Assembly (NCBI GenBank): GCA_012960475.1
Contig: DUBE01000013.1
Location: 59,324-123,323 of the forward strand
Direction: 5' to 3'
Source: Planctomycetota bacterium
Lineage (GTDB): Bacteria > Planctomycetota > UBA1135 > GCA-002686595
Length of the DNA stretch: 64,000 nucleotides
The number at the start of each line of letters is the position of its first letter. Position 1 is the stretch's first letter. The position numbers and the translations under genes were made by a program. Below the pieces are notes generated by a model that saw nothing but the letters and a program-made list of their open reading frames with translations, had not been told where the DNA came from and ran no database searches. Shown here piece after piece: positions 34,213 through 43,578 of this stretch.

Positions 34213-35589
34213 ATGGGAATCCTGATCAAGAACGGCACCATTGTCACGGCTCTCGACACAACCGTGGGCGATGTATTGACCCAGGACGGCGCGATCGTGG
34301 CGGTCGGAGCGAACCTTGAAGCGAACAGCGGCGACACCACCATAGATGCCAGCGGCCAGTATGTGTTTCCCGGTGGACTCGATCCCCATGTGCACATGGA
34401 GCTACCTTTCATGGGCACGATCTCTGCCGACGACTTCGAAACCGGCACTGCTGCGGGCGTAGCTGGAGGCACCACCTCCATCATCGACTTTGTGATCCCC
34501 GCCCGAGACCAGAACCTGATGGAGGGACTCGCCGAATGGCATGCCAAGGCGAAAAAGTCCGTAGCCGACTACGCCTTCCACATGGCGGTCACCTGGTGGG
34601 GTGACGAAAGTGCCGAGTGGATGCGCCGTTGTGTGCAGGAGGAGGGCATTCCCTCCTTCAAGACTTTCATGGCCTACCGCGGCGCCATCGGTGTGGACGA
34701 CCACGAACTGATCCAAGTCATGCGCACAGCCAAGAGTCTGGGCGCTTTGACCACCGTGCACGCAGAGCACGGGGACATGGTGGTGCACCTGCAGGACAAA
34801 TTGTTCGCCGAGGGCAAGACTGGCCCTGAGTACCACGCCCGCTCACGCCCCGCGCCTGTAGAAGCAGAAGCCACAACCCGCGCAATCATGCTGGCGCGCA
34901 TGACCCATGAGCCTCTCTATGTGGTGCATGTGACCACCGCCCAATCAGTGGCGGCCATCGCCGAAGCGCGCAGTCGCGGACAAAATGTGATGGGCGAAAC
35001 CTGCCCCCAGTATCTCCTGTTGGACGACTCGGTCTATTACAAGCCCGACTTCGAAGGAGCAGCAGCGGTCATGTCACCTCCGATCAGGCCAAAGGGTCAT
35101 CAAGAACCTCTTTGGGCAGCTCTTCGGTCCGGAACATTGGAAGTCGTCGCAACGGACCATTGCCCCTTCAACCAAAAGGGACAGAAGGACATGGGCATCG
35201 ATGACTTCCGCAAGATTCCCAATGGCGCGGCGGGCATCGAGCACCGCCTGGCATTGATGTACACCTACGGGGTGCTGGAGGGCCGCTTGAACCTGAACCA
35301 GTTTGTGGATGTGACCAGTACGCGAGCGGCCAAGATCTTTGGTCTCTATCCGCGCAAGGGCTCCATCACAGTGGGTGCCGATGCGGACTTGGTGATCTGG
35401 GATCCGGAAGCGAGTGGAACAATCTCCGTCAAGACCCACCACCACAAGGTAGATCGCAACATTTTTGAAGGCTTTGCCACCAAAGGAGCGCCATCGACAG
35501 TGGTGGTCAACGGCCAGGTGCAATACCAAGACGGCGATCTGCGCGTGACCCGCGGAGCAGGCCGTTACCTCAAGAGAAGCCTAGGATGA
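34213..35589 (+). CDS. hydA: dihydropyrimidinase (D-hydantoinase family)
   Basis: It opens dihydrouracil or dihydrothymine to the N-carbamoyl beta-amino acid. Metal ligands are visible in 'GGLDPHVHMELPF', the carbamylated Lys in 'FKTFMAYRG', His in 'TTVHAEHGD' and 'YVVHVTTAQS', and Asp in 'EVVATDHCPFNQKGQK', all in the order of the cyclic amidohydrolase family. The 458-residue length is typical. The stop overlaps the aminotransferase start by 4 bp (ATGA). Hydantoinase activity is possible, but the neighbours (PreA, ureidopropionase) indicate pyrimidine breakdown. Confidence 0.94.
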   Translation: MGILIKNGTIVTALDTTVGDVLTQDGAIVAVGANLEANSGDTTIDASGQYVFPGGLDPHVHMELPFMGTISADDFETGTAAGVAGGTTSIIDFVIPARDQNLMEGLAEWHAKAKKSVADYAFHMAVTWWGDESAEWMRRCVQEEGIPSFKTFMAYRGAIGVDDHELIQVMRTAKSLGALTTVHAEHGDMVVHLQDKLFAEGKTGPEYHARSRPAPVEAEATTRAIMLARMTHEPLYVVHVTTAQSVAAIAEARSRGQNVMGETCPQYLLLDDSVYYKPDFEGAAAVMSPPIRPKGHQEPLWAALRSGTLEVVATDHCPFNQKGQKDMGIDDFRKIPNGAAGIEHRLALMYTYGVLEGRLNLNQFVDVTSTRAAKIFGLYPRKGSITVGADADLVIWDPEASGTISVKTHHHKVDRNIFEGFATKGAPSTVVVNGQVQYQDGDLRVTRGAGRYLKRSLG

Positions 35590-36905
35590 ACCAAGCCGAT
35601 TCTGATCCCAGCACCGAAGAGGTACTGACCAAACACAAGGAGTTCCTGCTGGGCGCCGTGGCCAACTACTACGCCGAGCCCCTGGTTCTGACCGATGGTG
35701 ACGGCCTCAGGGTCACTGACCGGGAGGGCCGCACCTACCTTGATTTCTTTGGCGGCATCCTGACCATCTCCCTGGGCCAGTGCGATGAGCGCGTGAACAC
35801 ACCCCTCAAGGCGCAGCTTGACCGCCTGGGCCATGTATCGACCCTCTATCCCACCTTGCCAATCGTGGAACTCGCCGAACGCCTGGCACGGATCACGCCC
35901 GGGCGGCTTCAAAAAACCATGTTCACCGCCAGCGGAACAGAGGCGGACGAGACCGCGGTGGCTCTAGCGCAGGTCTACACCGGGTCCATTGAGTTGATCG
36001 CCTTGCGGCACGGTTATTCGGGGCGCTCTCTTCTGGCCCAGTCCCTCACCGCACACTCTTCCTGGCGCGCGATCCCCTCACAAGTTGCCGGTATCAAGCA
36101 CGCTCCCGCGCCCTACTGCTATCGCTGTCCCCTCAAACTGACCTATCCCTCCTGCGAAGTGGCCTGCGCCACCGACATCGAAGAACTGATCCAAACCACC
36201 ACCACGGGCAAGATCGCTGGCTTCTTGGCCGAGCCGATCTTGGGCGTAGGTGGCTTTGTGGTGCCCCCGCCGGAGTATTTTTCCATCGCAACTGAGATCA
36301 TCCGCAAGTACGGCGGGGTTTTCATTTGCGACGAGGTGCAGACCGGCTTTGGTCGCACGGGCGGAAAGATGTTCGCCATTGAGCACTGGGGTGTGGAACC
36401 CGATGTGATGACCATGGCCAAGGGAGTGGCCAACGGCATGCCCCTGGGGGTGACTATCGCCACTCCAGAAATCGCCGATGCGTTCCAGTCCCTCACGATC
36501 TCGACCTTTGGGGGCAATCCCATGTCCAGCGTGGCCGCCAACGCGACCTTACAGGTAATCGAGGAAGACAATCTGGCCGCCAACGCGGAGATCCAAGGCG
36601 CACGCCTACGCGCTGGCCTAGAAGAATTGCAACGCAAACATCCCAAGCACATGGGCGATGTGCGTGGAATGGGCTTGATGTTGGCCATTGAGTTCGTGGC
36701 AGACGAACCCGCCGGCGATCGCACTCCCGACCCCGCCACCACAGGCATCGTCTTTGAAGCCGCCAAGCAAGGTGGCCTGCTCGTGGGCAAGGGCGGCCTG
36801 CATGGCAATGTGCTGCGCATATCTCCCGCCCTGACCGTCAATAGCGACGAGATCGACGAAGCCCTCGCGATCCTCATCCAGGCCTGCGCCCAGCTTCCTG
36901 CCTGA
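35586..36905 (+). CDS. class III aminotransferase, probable beta-alanine transaminase
   Basis: A PLP enzyme of the AGXT2/omega-aminotransferase type. The core shows 'FTASGTEADETAVALA', 'ICDEVQTGFGRTG' with the PLP-contacting Asp, and the Schiff-base Lys in 'DVMTMAKGVANGMPLG', followed by 'STFGGNPMSSVAA'. It also has a Cys-rich patch 'PYCYRCPLKLTYPSCEVAC', common in alanine-glyoxylate/beta-alanine transaminase homologues. In this operon it would move the amino group of beta-alanine (or 3-aminoisobutyrate) to pyruvate or glyoxylate, making malonate semialdehyde for MmsA. It overlaps the dihydropyrimidinase gene by 4 bp and ends 12 bp before preA. Confidence 0.88.
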   Translation: MNQADSDPSTEEVLTKHKEFLLGAVANYYAEPLVLTDGDGLRVTDREGRTYLDFFGGILTISLGQCDERVNTPLKAQLDRLGHVSTLYPTLPIVELAERLARITPGRLQKTMFTASGTEADETAVALAQVYTGSIELIALRHGYSGRSLLAQSLTAHSSWRAIPSQVAGIKHAPAPYCYRCPLKLTYPSCEVACATDIEELIQTTTTGKIAGFLAEPILGVGGFVVPPPEYFSIATEIIRKYGGVFICDEVQTGFGRTGGKMFAIEHWGVEPDVMTMAKGVANGMPLGVTIATPEIADAFQSLTISTFGGNPMSSVAANATLQVIEEDNLAANAEIQGARLRAGLEELQRKHPKHMGDVRGMGLMLAIEFVADEPAGDRTPDPATTGIVFEAAKQGGLLVGKGGLHGNVLRISPALTVNSDEIDEALAILIQACAQLPA

Positions 36906-36917
36906 GATCCAAGAACC

Positions 36918-38018
36918 ATGGCAGACATCAGCATTGAAGTCGACGGTATCCGGTTCGTCAACCCATTCATCCTGGCATCGGGCCCCCCCGGCACCAACGG
37001 AAAGGTCATCCAGCGATCTTTTGAGCTGGGCTGGGGAGGAATCGTCTGCAAGACCATCAGCCTCGACCACAGTCAGGTGCACAACACCGTTCCGCGCTAC
37101 GCCAAACTGACCGATCCTGATGATCGCAAGAAGGTGCTGGGCTTCCAAAACATTGAACTGATCAGTGACCGGCCATTTGACATCTGGCTGGAAGAACTCA
37201 CCGCTGCCAAGAAGGCCTACCCTGATCGCGTCCTGATCGCATCGATCATGGAAGAGTTGGAAGAAGACAAGTGGATCGAGATCACTGAGCGCACCCAAGC
37301 GACCGGAATCGATGCTTTGGAACTCAACCTCTCCTGCCCCCACGGCCTGCCCGAACGACAGATGGGCGCCGCCATGGGCCAGGATCCCAAGATCGTGGCC
37401 CAGGTCACCGGCTGGGTGAAGTCTGTGTCCAAAGTACCCGTCTGGGCCAAGATGACCCCCAACATCACCGACATCACTCTGCCCGCCAAGGCCGCGGCCA
37501 GCGCTGGCGCTGAAGGCATCAGCGCCATCAACACGATTCTGTGCGTGATGGGCATCAACCTCGACACCATGCGGCCGATGCCCACAGTGGAAGGCTACAC
37601 GGTTCCGGGTGGTTTCTCGGGCCAGGCGGTGCGCCCCCTGGCCTTGCGCCAGGTGATGGAGTGCGCCCGCGCCTGCCCCGAGCAATCCATCAGCGGCATG
37701 GGCGGCATCGAGAACGCCCTTGATGCGGTGCAGTTCATGGCCCTTGGCGCCTCCACCGTCCAGATCTGCACCGGTGCCATGCTGCAGGGATATGAGATGA
37801 TCGACAAACTCTGCGCTGACCTCTCGGACTTCCTCGATTCCAAGAACATGGCATCCCTGCAAGAACTCATCGGTGTCTCCCTGCCCTACTTCACAACACA
37901 CCACGATCTGGTGGACCGCCAGCGCCAGGCCAAGCGCGAAAAAGCCGGTCAAGCCGGCCGCGACAGCATGTGGAAAGGAGATATCAAGTCCGAGACGGAA
38001 GGTCTGATTACGGACTGA
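36918..38018 (+). CDS. preA: dihydropyrimidine dehydrogenase PreA-like subunit, lacking ferredoxin domain
   Basis: PreA is the FMN TIM-barrel subunit that reduces uracil or thymine to the dihydro form. The family core is clear: 'GWGGIVCKTISLDHSQVHN' in parts, 'RVLIASIMEELEEDKW', the catalytic Cys in 'ALELNLSCPHGLPERQMG', 'VWAKMTPNITDIT' and 'GMGGIENALDAVQFMALGAS'. E. coli PreA continues with two 4Fe-4S motifs over about 80 residues. Here the protein ends after 366 residues in 'DSMWKGDIKSETEGLITD' with no CxxCxxC. The partner PreT, which supplies NAD(P)H electrons, is not encoded nearby. How the flavin is reduced is therefore unclear. Its stop is 4 bp from the stop of the convergent permease gene. 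Confidence 0.9.
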   Translation: MADISIEVDGIRFVNPFILASGPPGTNGKVIQRSFELGWGGIVCKTISLDHSQVHNTVPRYAKLTDPDDRKKVLGFQNIELISDRPFDIWLEELTAAKKAYPDRVLIASIMEELEEDKWIEITERTQATGIDALELNLSCPHGLPERQMGAAMGQDPKIVAQVTGWVKSVSKVPVWAKMTPNITDITLPAKAAASAGAEGISAINTILCVMGINLDTMRPMPTVEGYTVPGGFSGQAVRPLALRQVMECARACPEQSISGMGGIENALDAVQFMALGASTVQICTGAMLQGYEMIDKLCADLSDFLDSKNMASLQELIGVSLPYFTTHHDLVDRQRQAKREKAGQAGRDSMWKGDIKSETEGLITD

Positions 38019-38022
38019 GTTG

Positions 38023-39492
38023 CTACTGTTCGGTAGTGCGGGGTGGAACGCGTCCGCAAAGCTGCATCCCAACCCAGTAGACCGCAACAGAGATCGCGAA
38101 ACCAACAAACCAGGCGTACTGGTAGAGATCAGTCCAAAAAGACTGGCCTTCCAACCCTCTCACCGCAGCGAGGAAGCCGGGAACGTTGGGAGCCACGCCC
38201 AGCACCAGAGCCAGAATCGCGATCATGTTGACACCCCTCTGATAGGAATAGGGGCCGTCAGATTGGTACAGCCCCTCCAGATCGAGGTTGGTGCGCCGCA
38301 CCAGAAAGTAGTCCGCGATCACGATTCCTCCGATGGGGCCCAGCAACGCGGAATAACCAAGCAGCCAAGTGAAAATGTAACCGCCGGTGCTCTCGATCAA
38401 GTGCCAGGGCATGATGACCACTCCGATACCAGCGGTGATCATGGCCCCCATGCGGAAACCCGCCCGGCGCGGGGCCAGGTTCATGATCGCATTGGCGGGG
38501 GCGACCACATTGGCGGCGATGTTGGTGGAAAGGGTCGCGATGGTCAGGGCGAAGAGCGAGATCACCACAGCGAAGCCCCCTCCCATGCGCCCGGCCAAGA
38601 CTGTGGGATTGGGGATCGCTTCGCCAAAGATCACCACGGTGGCCGATGTCACGGCAACTCCAATGAAAGCGAAGAGAGTCATGAACAGGGGCAAGCCAAT
38701 CGCCTGGCCGAGCATCTGGTCCTTCTGACTCTTGGCGTAACGCGTGAAGTCGGGAATGTTCAACGACAGAGTCGCCCAAAAGCCGACCATGCCTGTGAGT
38801 CCGGGCCAAAAGGCGCTCATGAACTGACCTTCCTTTTCGCCACCCTCATCAAAAGCTGACTTGGCGGAGAGCATCTCACCAAAACCGTCCGCTTTGATGT
38901 AGGCCCAAGCCAGAAGCGCCAACCCCAGCAAGATCAAGAACGGCGCAGCCCAGGTCTCCAACAGTCGGATCGAGTCAATTCCGCGCAAGAGAACCGCCAC
39001 CTGCAAACCCCAAAAGGCGAAGAAACAGAGCAACTCACCCCCGTTGATTCCAAGCCAGGTGATGTCCTCCCCCACCAGCATGTCCTCGCCCAGGGCGTTG
39101 ACCAACTGATAGATCGCGCTGCCCCCGATCCAGGTTTGAATCCCAAACCAACCGCAGGCCACAAGCGCGCGCAAAATCGAAGGCACATGGGCCCCCACAA
39201 TTCCAAAACTCGCTCGGGACAGCACGGGAAAGGGCACCCCATACTTGGTGCCCGCGTGACCGTTCAACAGCATGGGCACCAGCACGATCACATTCCCGAG
39301 CAGCACAGTGCAAACCGCCTGCCACCAGTTCATTCCAAGGTCGATCAAGCCACCTGCCAACATATAGGTCGGCACACAAACAACCATCCCAATCCAAAGG
39401 GACGCCATGTGATGCACCTTCCAGGTGCGGTCTTGCGGAGAGGTGGGCGCAAGATCGTCATTGATCAGACGGGGGTCAGGGTTCTTCAGCAT
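38023..39492 (-). CDS. NCS1-family nucleobase/hydantoin/allantoin permease
   Basis: A 12-helix cation symporter. NCS1 signatures include 'NDDLAPTSPQDRTWKVHHMA' near the N-terminus, 'GTKYGVPFPVLSRASFGIVG', 'ACGWFGIQTWIGGSAIYQL' (substrate-site Trp and Gln) and 'SLNIPDFTRYAKSQ'. The 489-residue length is normal. Members carry uracil, cytosine, allantoin or hydantoins. Its position tail to tail with the pyrimidine-degradation operon makes uracil or a related pyrimidine the best guess. It is 54 bp downstream of the dipeptidase gene on the same strand and may share its transcript. Confidence 0.92.
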   Translation of the reverse strand: MLKNPDPRLINDDLAPTSPQDRTWKVHHMASLWIGMVVCVPTYMLAGGLIDLGMNWWQAVCTVLLGNVIVLVPMLLNGHAGTKYGVPFPVLSRASFGIVGAHVPSILRALVACGWFGIQTWIGGSAIYQLVNALGEDMLVGEDITWLGINGGELLCFFAFWGLQVAVLLRGIDSIRLLETWAAPFLILLGLALLAWAYIKADGFGEMLSAKSAFDEGGEKEGQFMSAFWPGLTGMVGFWATLSLNIPDFTRYAKSQKDQMLGQAIGLPLFMTLFAFIGVAVTSATVVIFGEAIPNPTVLAGRMGGGFAVVISLFALTIATLSTNIAANVVAPANAIMNLAPRRAGFRMGAMITAGIGVVIMPWHLIESTGGYIFTWLLGYSALLGPIGGIVIADYFLVRRTNLDLEGLYQSDGPYSYQRGVNMIAILALVLGVAPNVPGFLAAVRGLEGQSFWTDLYQYAWFVGFAISVAVYWVGMQLCGRVPPRTTEQ

Positions 39493-39546
39493 TGAGGTAT
39501 GAGGCTAGCGCTTTGGCCTTGGTGAGAGCCAGTGTTGCTGGCCTTT

Positions 39547-40689
39547 CTACTGGCCCCCGCCCTCTTGGTCAACGCTCTTCAACCGAGCCGTGGCCGCAGC
39601 GGTTCTGTTCCCAGTTGCCTCTGCAAGTACCCGTTCAGTATTGCTGAAGAGCACCTTCTTGATAGACGCGGAGTCAAACCCGCGAGACTCAAGGCCGGGA
39701 ACCAGAGCCTGGTAGCAACTGGCATCGATGAGTCCCTGGGGTGTACATTCGATGCCGTCGTAGTCGGATCCAATGCCCACGTGATCAATGCCGGCGACTT
39801 CCACTGCGTGGCAGATATGATCCAGGACACGCTCCAAAGGCAGGGGTTTGACCTGGGCCTGCAGCCATTCGGCCTGCATTAGAAAAGTACCAGTGGGGTT
39901 GGAACCCCGCAAGGATTGGTACTCCTCGGTCTCACGCAAGCGGGATTCGGTGGCGCGCGCATCCGCGTCAAGGAAGGGAGTGCAAAAGACAATACCCAGG
40001 ACGCCTCGGTTATCTGCCAGGGCCTTCATCTGTTCATCGCGCAGGTTACGTGGATGGTCATGCAATGCATAGCACCCGGAATGGCTTACAAGGACGGGAG
40101 CGCTACTGACTTCCACAGCCTCGTAAAAACTCCGCTCCCCCGCGTGGGAGAGATCCACCAACATGCCCAGGCGGTTCATGGTCTGCACAACCTCACGGCC
40201 GAAGGGGGAGAGCCCAGGAGGAATTCCGGGCCCGGCACCATCCCGACACGAGCGAATCCAGTCCAGGTGATTGTTCCAGACAAGAGTCATCACTCGCACT
40301 CCATGCTCAAAGAACCACGCGAGATTATCGAGACTGCCTTCAATGGAATGACCTCCTTCGATACCGAACAAGGCGCCGATGCGCCCGGACGATCGAGCGG
40401 CCTGCAGGTGCTGGGCATTGCCGACCCACTGAACCTGATCCGGATGACGCGCCAGGAGTTGGTGACCCTGGGTCAAAAGACGCGCGGTACGTTCGCGCGC
40501 CCCGATCTCGCCGGCTTGAATGTGCAAGGGATCACACCAACAGACCAGCACGACCGCTGCCAGGCCCCCCTCGCGACCGCGCACCAGATCCAAGTGTCCG
40601 GGCGTACGCTGGCCCAGGTCATGAGCCAGATCCAGATCCCTCTGCAGGGAGTCGCAGTGGACATCAAAAACCGGAATCAAGTCCTCCAT
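39547..40689 (-). CDS. membrane dipeptidase, M19 family
   Basis: M19 enzymes are binuclear zinc dipeptidases of the amidohydrolase fold. The protein starts 'MEDLIPVFDVHCDSL', with the first metal-binding H-x-D. Further ligands are Glu in 'FGIEGGHSIEG' and His residues in 'VDLSHAGERSF' and 'VLVSHSGCYALHDHPRNL', followed by 'GIDHVGIGSDYDGI'. These are in the family order. ATG 40689 is preferred because the next in-frame starts upstream only add Pro/Gly-rich residues, and further extension runs antisense to the receiver gene. No signal peptide is visible, so it may be cytoplasmic. It precedes the NCS1 permease by 54 bp, suggesting nitrogen-scavenging co-expression. Confidence 0.9.
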   Translation of the reverse strand: MEDLIPVFDVHCDSLQRDLDLAHDLGQRTPGHLDLVRGREGGLAAVVLVCWCDPLHIQAGEIGARERTARLLTQGHQLLARHPDQVQWVGNAQHLQAARSSGRIGALFGIEGGHSIEGSLDNLAWFFEHGVRVMTLVWNNHLDWIRSCRDGAGPGIPPGLSPFGREVVQTMNRLGMLVDLSHAGERSFYEAVEVSSAPVLVSHSGCYALHDHPRNLRDEQMKALADNRGVLGIVFCTPFLDADARATESRLRETEEYQSLRGSNPTGTFLMQAEWLQAQVKPLPLERVLDHICHAVEVAGIDHVGIGSDYDGIECTPQGLIDASCYQALVPGLESRGFDSASIKKVLFSNTERVLAEATGNRTAAATARLKSVDQEGGGQ

Positions 40690-40987
40690 AGCCCCATTCT
40701 GGCCCCCAGGGGCCTCTCCATGTACGTCTTCTGCCATTCCGACAGGTCTCCTTGTCGCGGCTTGGGCGATCTGCCAGAACGGCAGCACCCGAGCTTCGAG
40801 AGTCCCGCTGGGGACCAGACTCCAGATGGCCCAAGCCCTTGCATCATAAGGACTTGGAACGTTCGAGCCCAACAGGCCTCTGGGAAGATTGATCGGCACG
40901 GACTTTGCACTTCCTGCTACTCGACCAGTGCCCCAGGTGCCTTCCAGGCCCCCTCCCAGGCACCCCAGACCAGCCACACCCGACCCC
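40690..40987. other. divergent region between dipeptidase and receiver genes
   Basis: About 300 bp with no gene I can support. On the + strand the receiver frame stays open back to 40889, with a Pro/Arg-rich reading that looks non-coding. On the minus strand the dipeptidase frame stays open too. The region must contain the promoters of both genes, but no clear -35/-10 or sigma-54 element was found. Confidence 0.4.
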
Positions 40988-41371
40988 ATGCTACTCCACC
41001 GCATTCTGATCGCTGACGACGATCCCGAGATCCTGGCGGGGGCCGTGGACCTGCTCAGCATGTCCGGCCGTGAGGTACTCACCGCGTCGGACGGCCAAGA
41101 GGCCCTGGACACCCTGCAACTGGGCGGCCTGCACCTGGCCCTGCTCGACCTGCACATGCCACGGCAATCCGGCCTCGATATCTTCCAGCATGTGCGTGAA
41201 CGCAACATCACCATCCCCTGCCTGTTCTGGTCCGGCGAGGCAACAGACACCACAGCCCAATGGCTGCTCGACGAAGGCGCCGCTGGCTTTCTGCGTAAGC
41301 CAGTCAAGCCCAGCGAGTTGCGGGCCTGCGTGGCCAAGACCTTGGAACAACACTGGGGTCTCGCCAGCTGA
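40988..41371 (+). CDS. single-domain response regulator
   Basis: The protein is one receiver domain of 127 residues. It has the acidic pocket 'ILIADDDPEIL', the phosphoacceptor Asp in 'LALLDLHMPRQSGLDIF', a Ser at the Thr/Ser position in 'LFWSGEATD', and the Lys in 'GFLRKPVKPSEL'. No output domain or linker follows. It should act like CheY or Spo0F, by binding a partner or passing phosphate. No kinase is adjacent; the next gene is groES 104 bp downstream. ATG 40988 is chosen because it begins the first beta strand. Confidence 0.9.
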   Translation: MLLHRILIADDDPEILAGAVDLLSMSGREVLTASDGQEALDTLQLGGLHLALLDLHMPRQSGLDIFQHVRERNITIPCLFWSGEATDTTAQWLLDEGAAGFLRKPVKPSELRACVAKTLEQHWGLAS

Positions 41372-41475
41372 ACGCAAACCAACATCCACCGCTGGTCGCA
41401 CCACAACCTAAAGCAACGCGACCAACGGCTCCAACCAACTTACCCCAACCCCATAACTTCATTCCCAGACCCCCC

Positions 41476-41790
41476 ATGGCCACTACCAAGTCCAAGAAAA
41501 AAACCGCTATCCGTCCCCTCGGTGATCGCGTCCTCGTCCAACGTGTCGAGGCCGAAGACATGACCGCCGGCGGCATCCTGCTGCCCGAATCTGCCAAGGA
41601 GAAGCCCAAAGAGGGCATCATCATCTCCATCGGCTCTGGCCGCACCCTCGATAACGGCGACAAGAGCACTTTCAGCGTCGCAACCGGCGACCGAGTGTTG
41701 TTCACCTCATACGGTGGCACCGAAGTCAAGTTCAACGGCGAAGATTATCTGATCATGCGCGAGGACGACATCCTCGGCGTCATCGGCTGA
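41476..41790 (+). CDS. groS: co-chaperonin GroES
   Basis: The heptameric lid of the GroEL chaperonin. The protein has '[17 protein letters not shown]', the mobile loop '[19 protein letters not shown]' with its GIL contact motif, and '[20 protein letters not shown]'. It has 104 residues, slightly longer than usual (about 97), due to a basic leader '[10 protein letters not shown]'. It is followed 43 bp later by groEL. I looked for a CIRCE operator (TTAGCACTC-N9-GAGTGCTAA) before it and did not find one, so heat regulation by HrcA is not evident at this locus. Confidence 0.96.
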   Translation: MATTKSKKKTAIRPLGDRVLVQRVEAEDMTAGGILLPESAKEKPKEGIIISIGSGRTLDNGDKSTFSVATGDRVLFTSYGGTEVKFNGEDYLIMREDDILGVIG

Positions 41791-41833
41791 TTGCACATCT
41801 GTTTCCAACCAACCAAATCAAGAGGACCTACTC

Positions 41834-43447
41834 ATGGCCGCTAAACAAATCTCCTATGACAGCAACGCACGCGAGCACATCAAAGAGGGTGTGCAAAAGC
41901 TTGCGCGGGCTGTCAAAGTCACCCTGGGCCCGCGTGGGCGCAATGTGATCATTGAAAAATCCTTCGGCAGCCCGACCGTCACCAAAGACGGCGTGACTGT
42001 TGCCAAGGAAGTCGAACTGGACGATGCCTACGAGAACATGGGCGCCCAACTGGTCAAGCAAGTTGCCCAGAAGACCAACGATGTGGCCGGTGATGGCACC
42101 ACCAGCGCGACCGTGCTGGCCGAGGCCATCTTCCTTGAAGGCCTCAAGAACGTGACCGCAGGCGCCAGCCCGGTGATCCTCAAGCGCGGCATCGAAGGTG
42201 CCGTCAAGACCTGTGTTGCCAAGCTCAAAAAGCTTTCCACTCCGGTCAAGGGACACAAGGAAATCGCCGCAGTCGCCGGCATCGCCGCCAACAACGACGT
42301 GGAAATCGGCCAGAAGATTGCCGATGCCATGGAAGCGGTTGGCAAAGACGGTGTAATCACCGTCGAAGACGGCAACACCCTTGACACCGAGATCACCTTG
42401 GTAGAGGGCATGGAGTTCGACAAGGGCTGGCTATCGCCGCACTTCATCACGGACCCAGCCAACATGGTGGCTTCCTTCGAGAACGCCCACATTCTGATCC
42501 ACGAGAAAAAGATCACAACGATCCAACCCCTCGTTCCGATTCTGGAGCAAGCGATCCAAGGGGGCCGTCCCCTGGTGATCATCGCCGAAGACATCGAAGG
42601 CGAAGCCCTGACGACCCTGGTGGTAAACAGGCTGCGTGGCTCCTTCCCCATCTGCGCCATCAAAGCCCCGGGCTTTGGAGATCGTCGCAAGGCCATGATG
42701 CAGGACATCGCGGCTTTGACCGGTGGCACCGCAGTGATGGAAGACATGGGAGTGCAAGTCGAGAACCTGACTCTCAAGGATCTTGGTAGCGCCAAGAAAA
42801 TCACCATCAGCAAGGACAACACACTGATCGTCGAAGGCGGCGGCCGCAAGGCCGACGTCAAGGCGCGCATTGAGCAGATCCGCGGCGAGATTGAAAACAC
42901 CAAGTCGGACTACGACCGCGAGAAGCTCGAAGAGCGCCTCGCCAAATTGTCCGGTGGAGTTGCCCAGATCAATGTGGGCGCGGCCACCGAGGCCGAGATG
43001 AAGGAGAAAAAGGCGCGTGTGGAAGACGCCCTGCACGCCACCCGTGCAGCCGTCGAAGAGGGCACCGTCCCCGGAGGCGGCAGCGCTCTGCTCTCCTGCA
43101 TCAAGACTCTCGAAGATCTCAAGCTGGAAGGTGACGAGCGTGTCGGTGCCATGATCGTGCGCCGCGCCCTTGAAGCTCCCATACGCCAGATCGCGATCAA
43201 CGCGGGCCAGGACGGCGCCGTGGTGGTACAGAATGTATGCAATGAAAAGAGTGCCAACTACGGCTACAACGCCGCGACCGACACCTACGAAGACCTGACG
43301 AAAGCTGGCGTAATCGACCCCACCAAGGTTGTGCGCTCTGCCCTGCAGAACGCCGCTTCCGTGGCCGGTCTGCTGCTGACTACCGACGCCCTGGTTTCCG
43401 AAGCACCCGGTGCTGAGAAGGAGCCTTCTGGCGGCCATGGCCACTAG
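41834..43447 (+). CDS. groL: chaperonin GroEL
   Basis: The 60-kDa folding chamber. Family signatures are present: '[17 protein letters not shown]', the ATP-site '[14 protein letters not shown]', 'ISPHFIT'-type '[12 protein letters not shown]', the apical '[19 protein letters not shown]' and '[16 protein letters not shown]'. The length of 537 is normal. The C-terminus ends '[10 protein letters not shown]' instead of the usual GGM tail, with two His; this is a modest variation. AGAGGA lies eight bases before the ATG. A strong terminator follows at 43472-43507. Confidence 0.97.
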   Translation: MAAKQISYDSNAREHIKEGVQKLARAVKVTLGPRGRNVIIEKSFGSPTVTKDGVTVAKEVELDDAYENMGAQLVKQVAQKTNDVAGDGTTSATVLAEAIFLEGLKNVTAGASPVILKRGIEGAVKTCVAKLKKLSTPVKGHKEIAAVAGIAANNDVEIGQKIADAMEAVGKDGVITVEDGNTLDTEITLVEGMEFDKGWLSPHFITDPANMVASFENAHILIHEKKITTIQPLVPILEQAIQGGRPLVIIAEDIEGEALTTLVVNRLRGSFPICAIKAPGFGDRRKAMMQDIAALTGGTAVMEDMGVQVENLTLKDLGSAKKITISKDNTLIVEGGGRKADVKARIEQIRGEIENTKSDYDREKLEERLAKLSGGVAQINVGAATEAEMKEKKARVEDALHATRAAVEEGTVPGGGSALLSCIKTLEDLKLEGDERVGAMIVRRALEAPIRQIAINAGQDGAVVVQNVCNEKSANYGYNAATDTYEDLTKAGVIDPTKVVRSALQNAASVAGLLLTTDALVSEAPGAEKEPSGGHGH

Positions 43448-43471
43448 GCCGATCTAGCTTCCAGAAGCAAG

Positions 43472-43507
43472 AACGCCCACCCCCGCTATCAAGCAGGGGT
43501 GGGCGTT
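43472..43507 (+). terminator. strong intrinsic terminator after groEL, probably bidirectional
   Basis: AACGCCCACCCC (43472-43483) pairs perfectly with GGGGTGGGCGTT (43496-43507) over a 12-nt loop, followed by TGTTTG. The 12-bp stem lies 25 bp after the groEL stop. The ABC-F gene ends 72 bp beyond on the other strand, where the hairpin is followed by TTCTTG-type sequence, so it could stop both transcripts. Confidence 0.85.
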
Positions 43508-43578
43508 TGTTTGATAGAAACCGGGTCAGGCTTCGCACTCGGGCAGGGTGGCAAGTGCCGGTCTGAAGTCCCAGCGGA

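Noticed and set aside
36618-38108. 496-codon minus-strand frame opposite preA and the aminotransferase gene
   Set aside because: It is antisense to two genes with clear catalytic motifs. The His/Asp/Gly-rich translation has no recognisable fold.
40690-41406. N-terminal extension of the M19 dipeptidase by about 240 residues
   Set aside because: The extension runs antisense through the receiver gene and has no M19 features. The family start falls at 'MEDLIPVFDVHCD' (40689).
41372-41475. CIRCE operator before groES
   Set aside because: No TTAGCACTC/GAGTGCTAA inverted repeat or close variant is present.
41834-43447. GroEL C-terminus GGHGH as a special chaperonin
   Set aside because: The rest of the protein is standard, and C-terminal tails vary among bacterial GroELs. 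This is too weak to be a finding.
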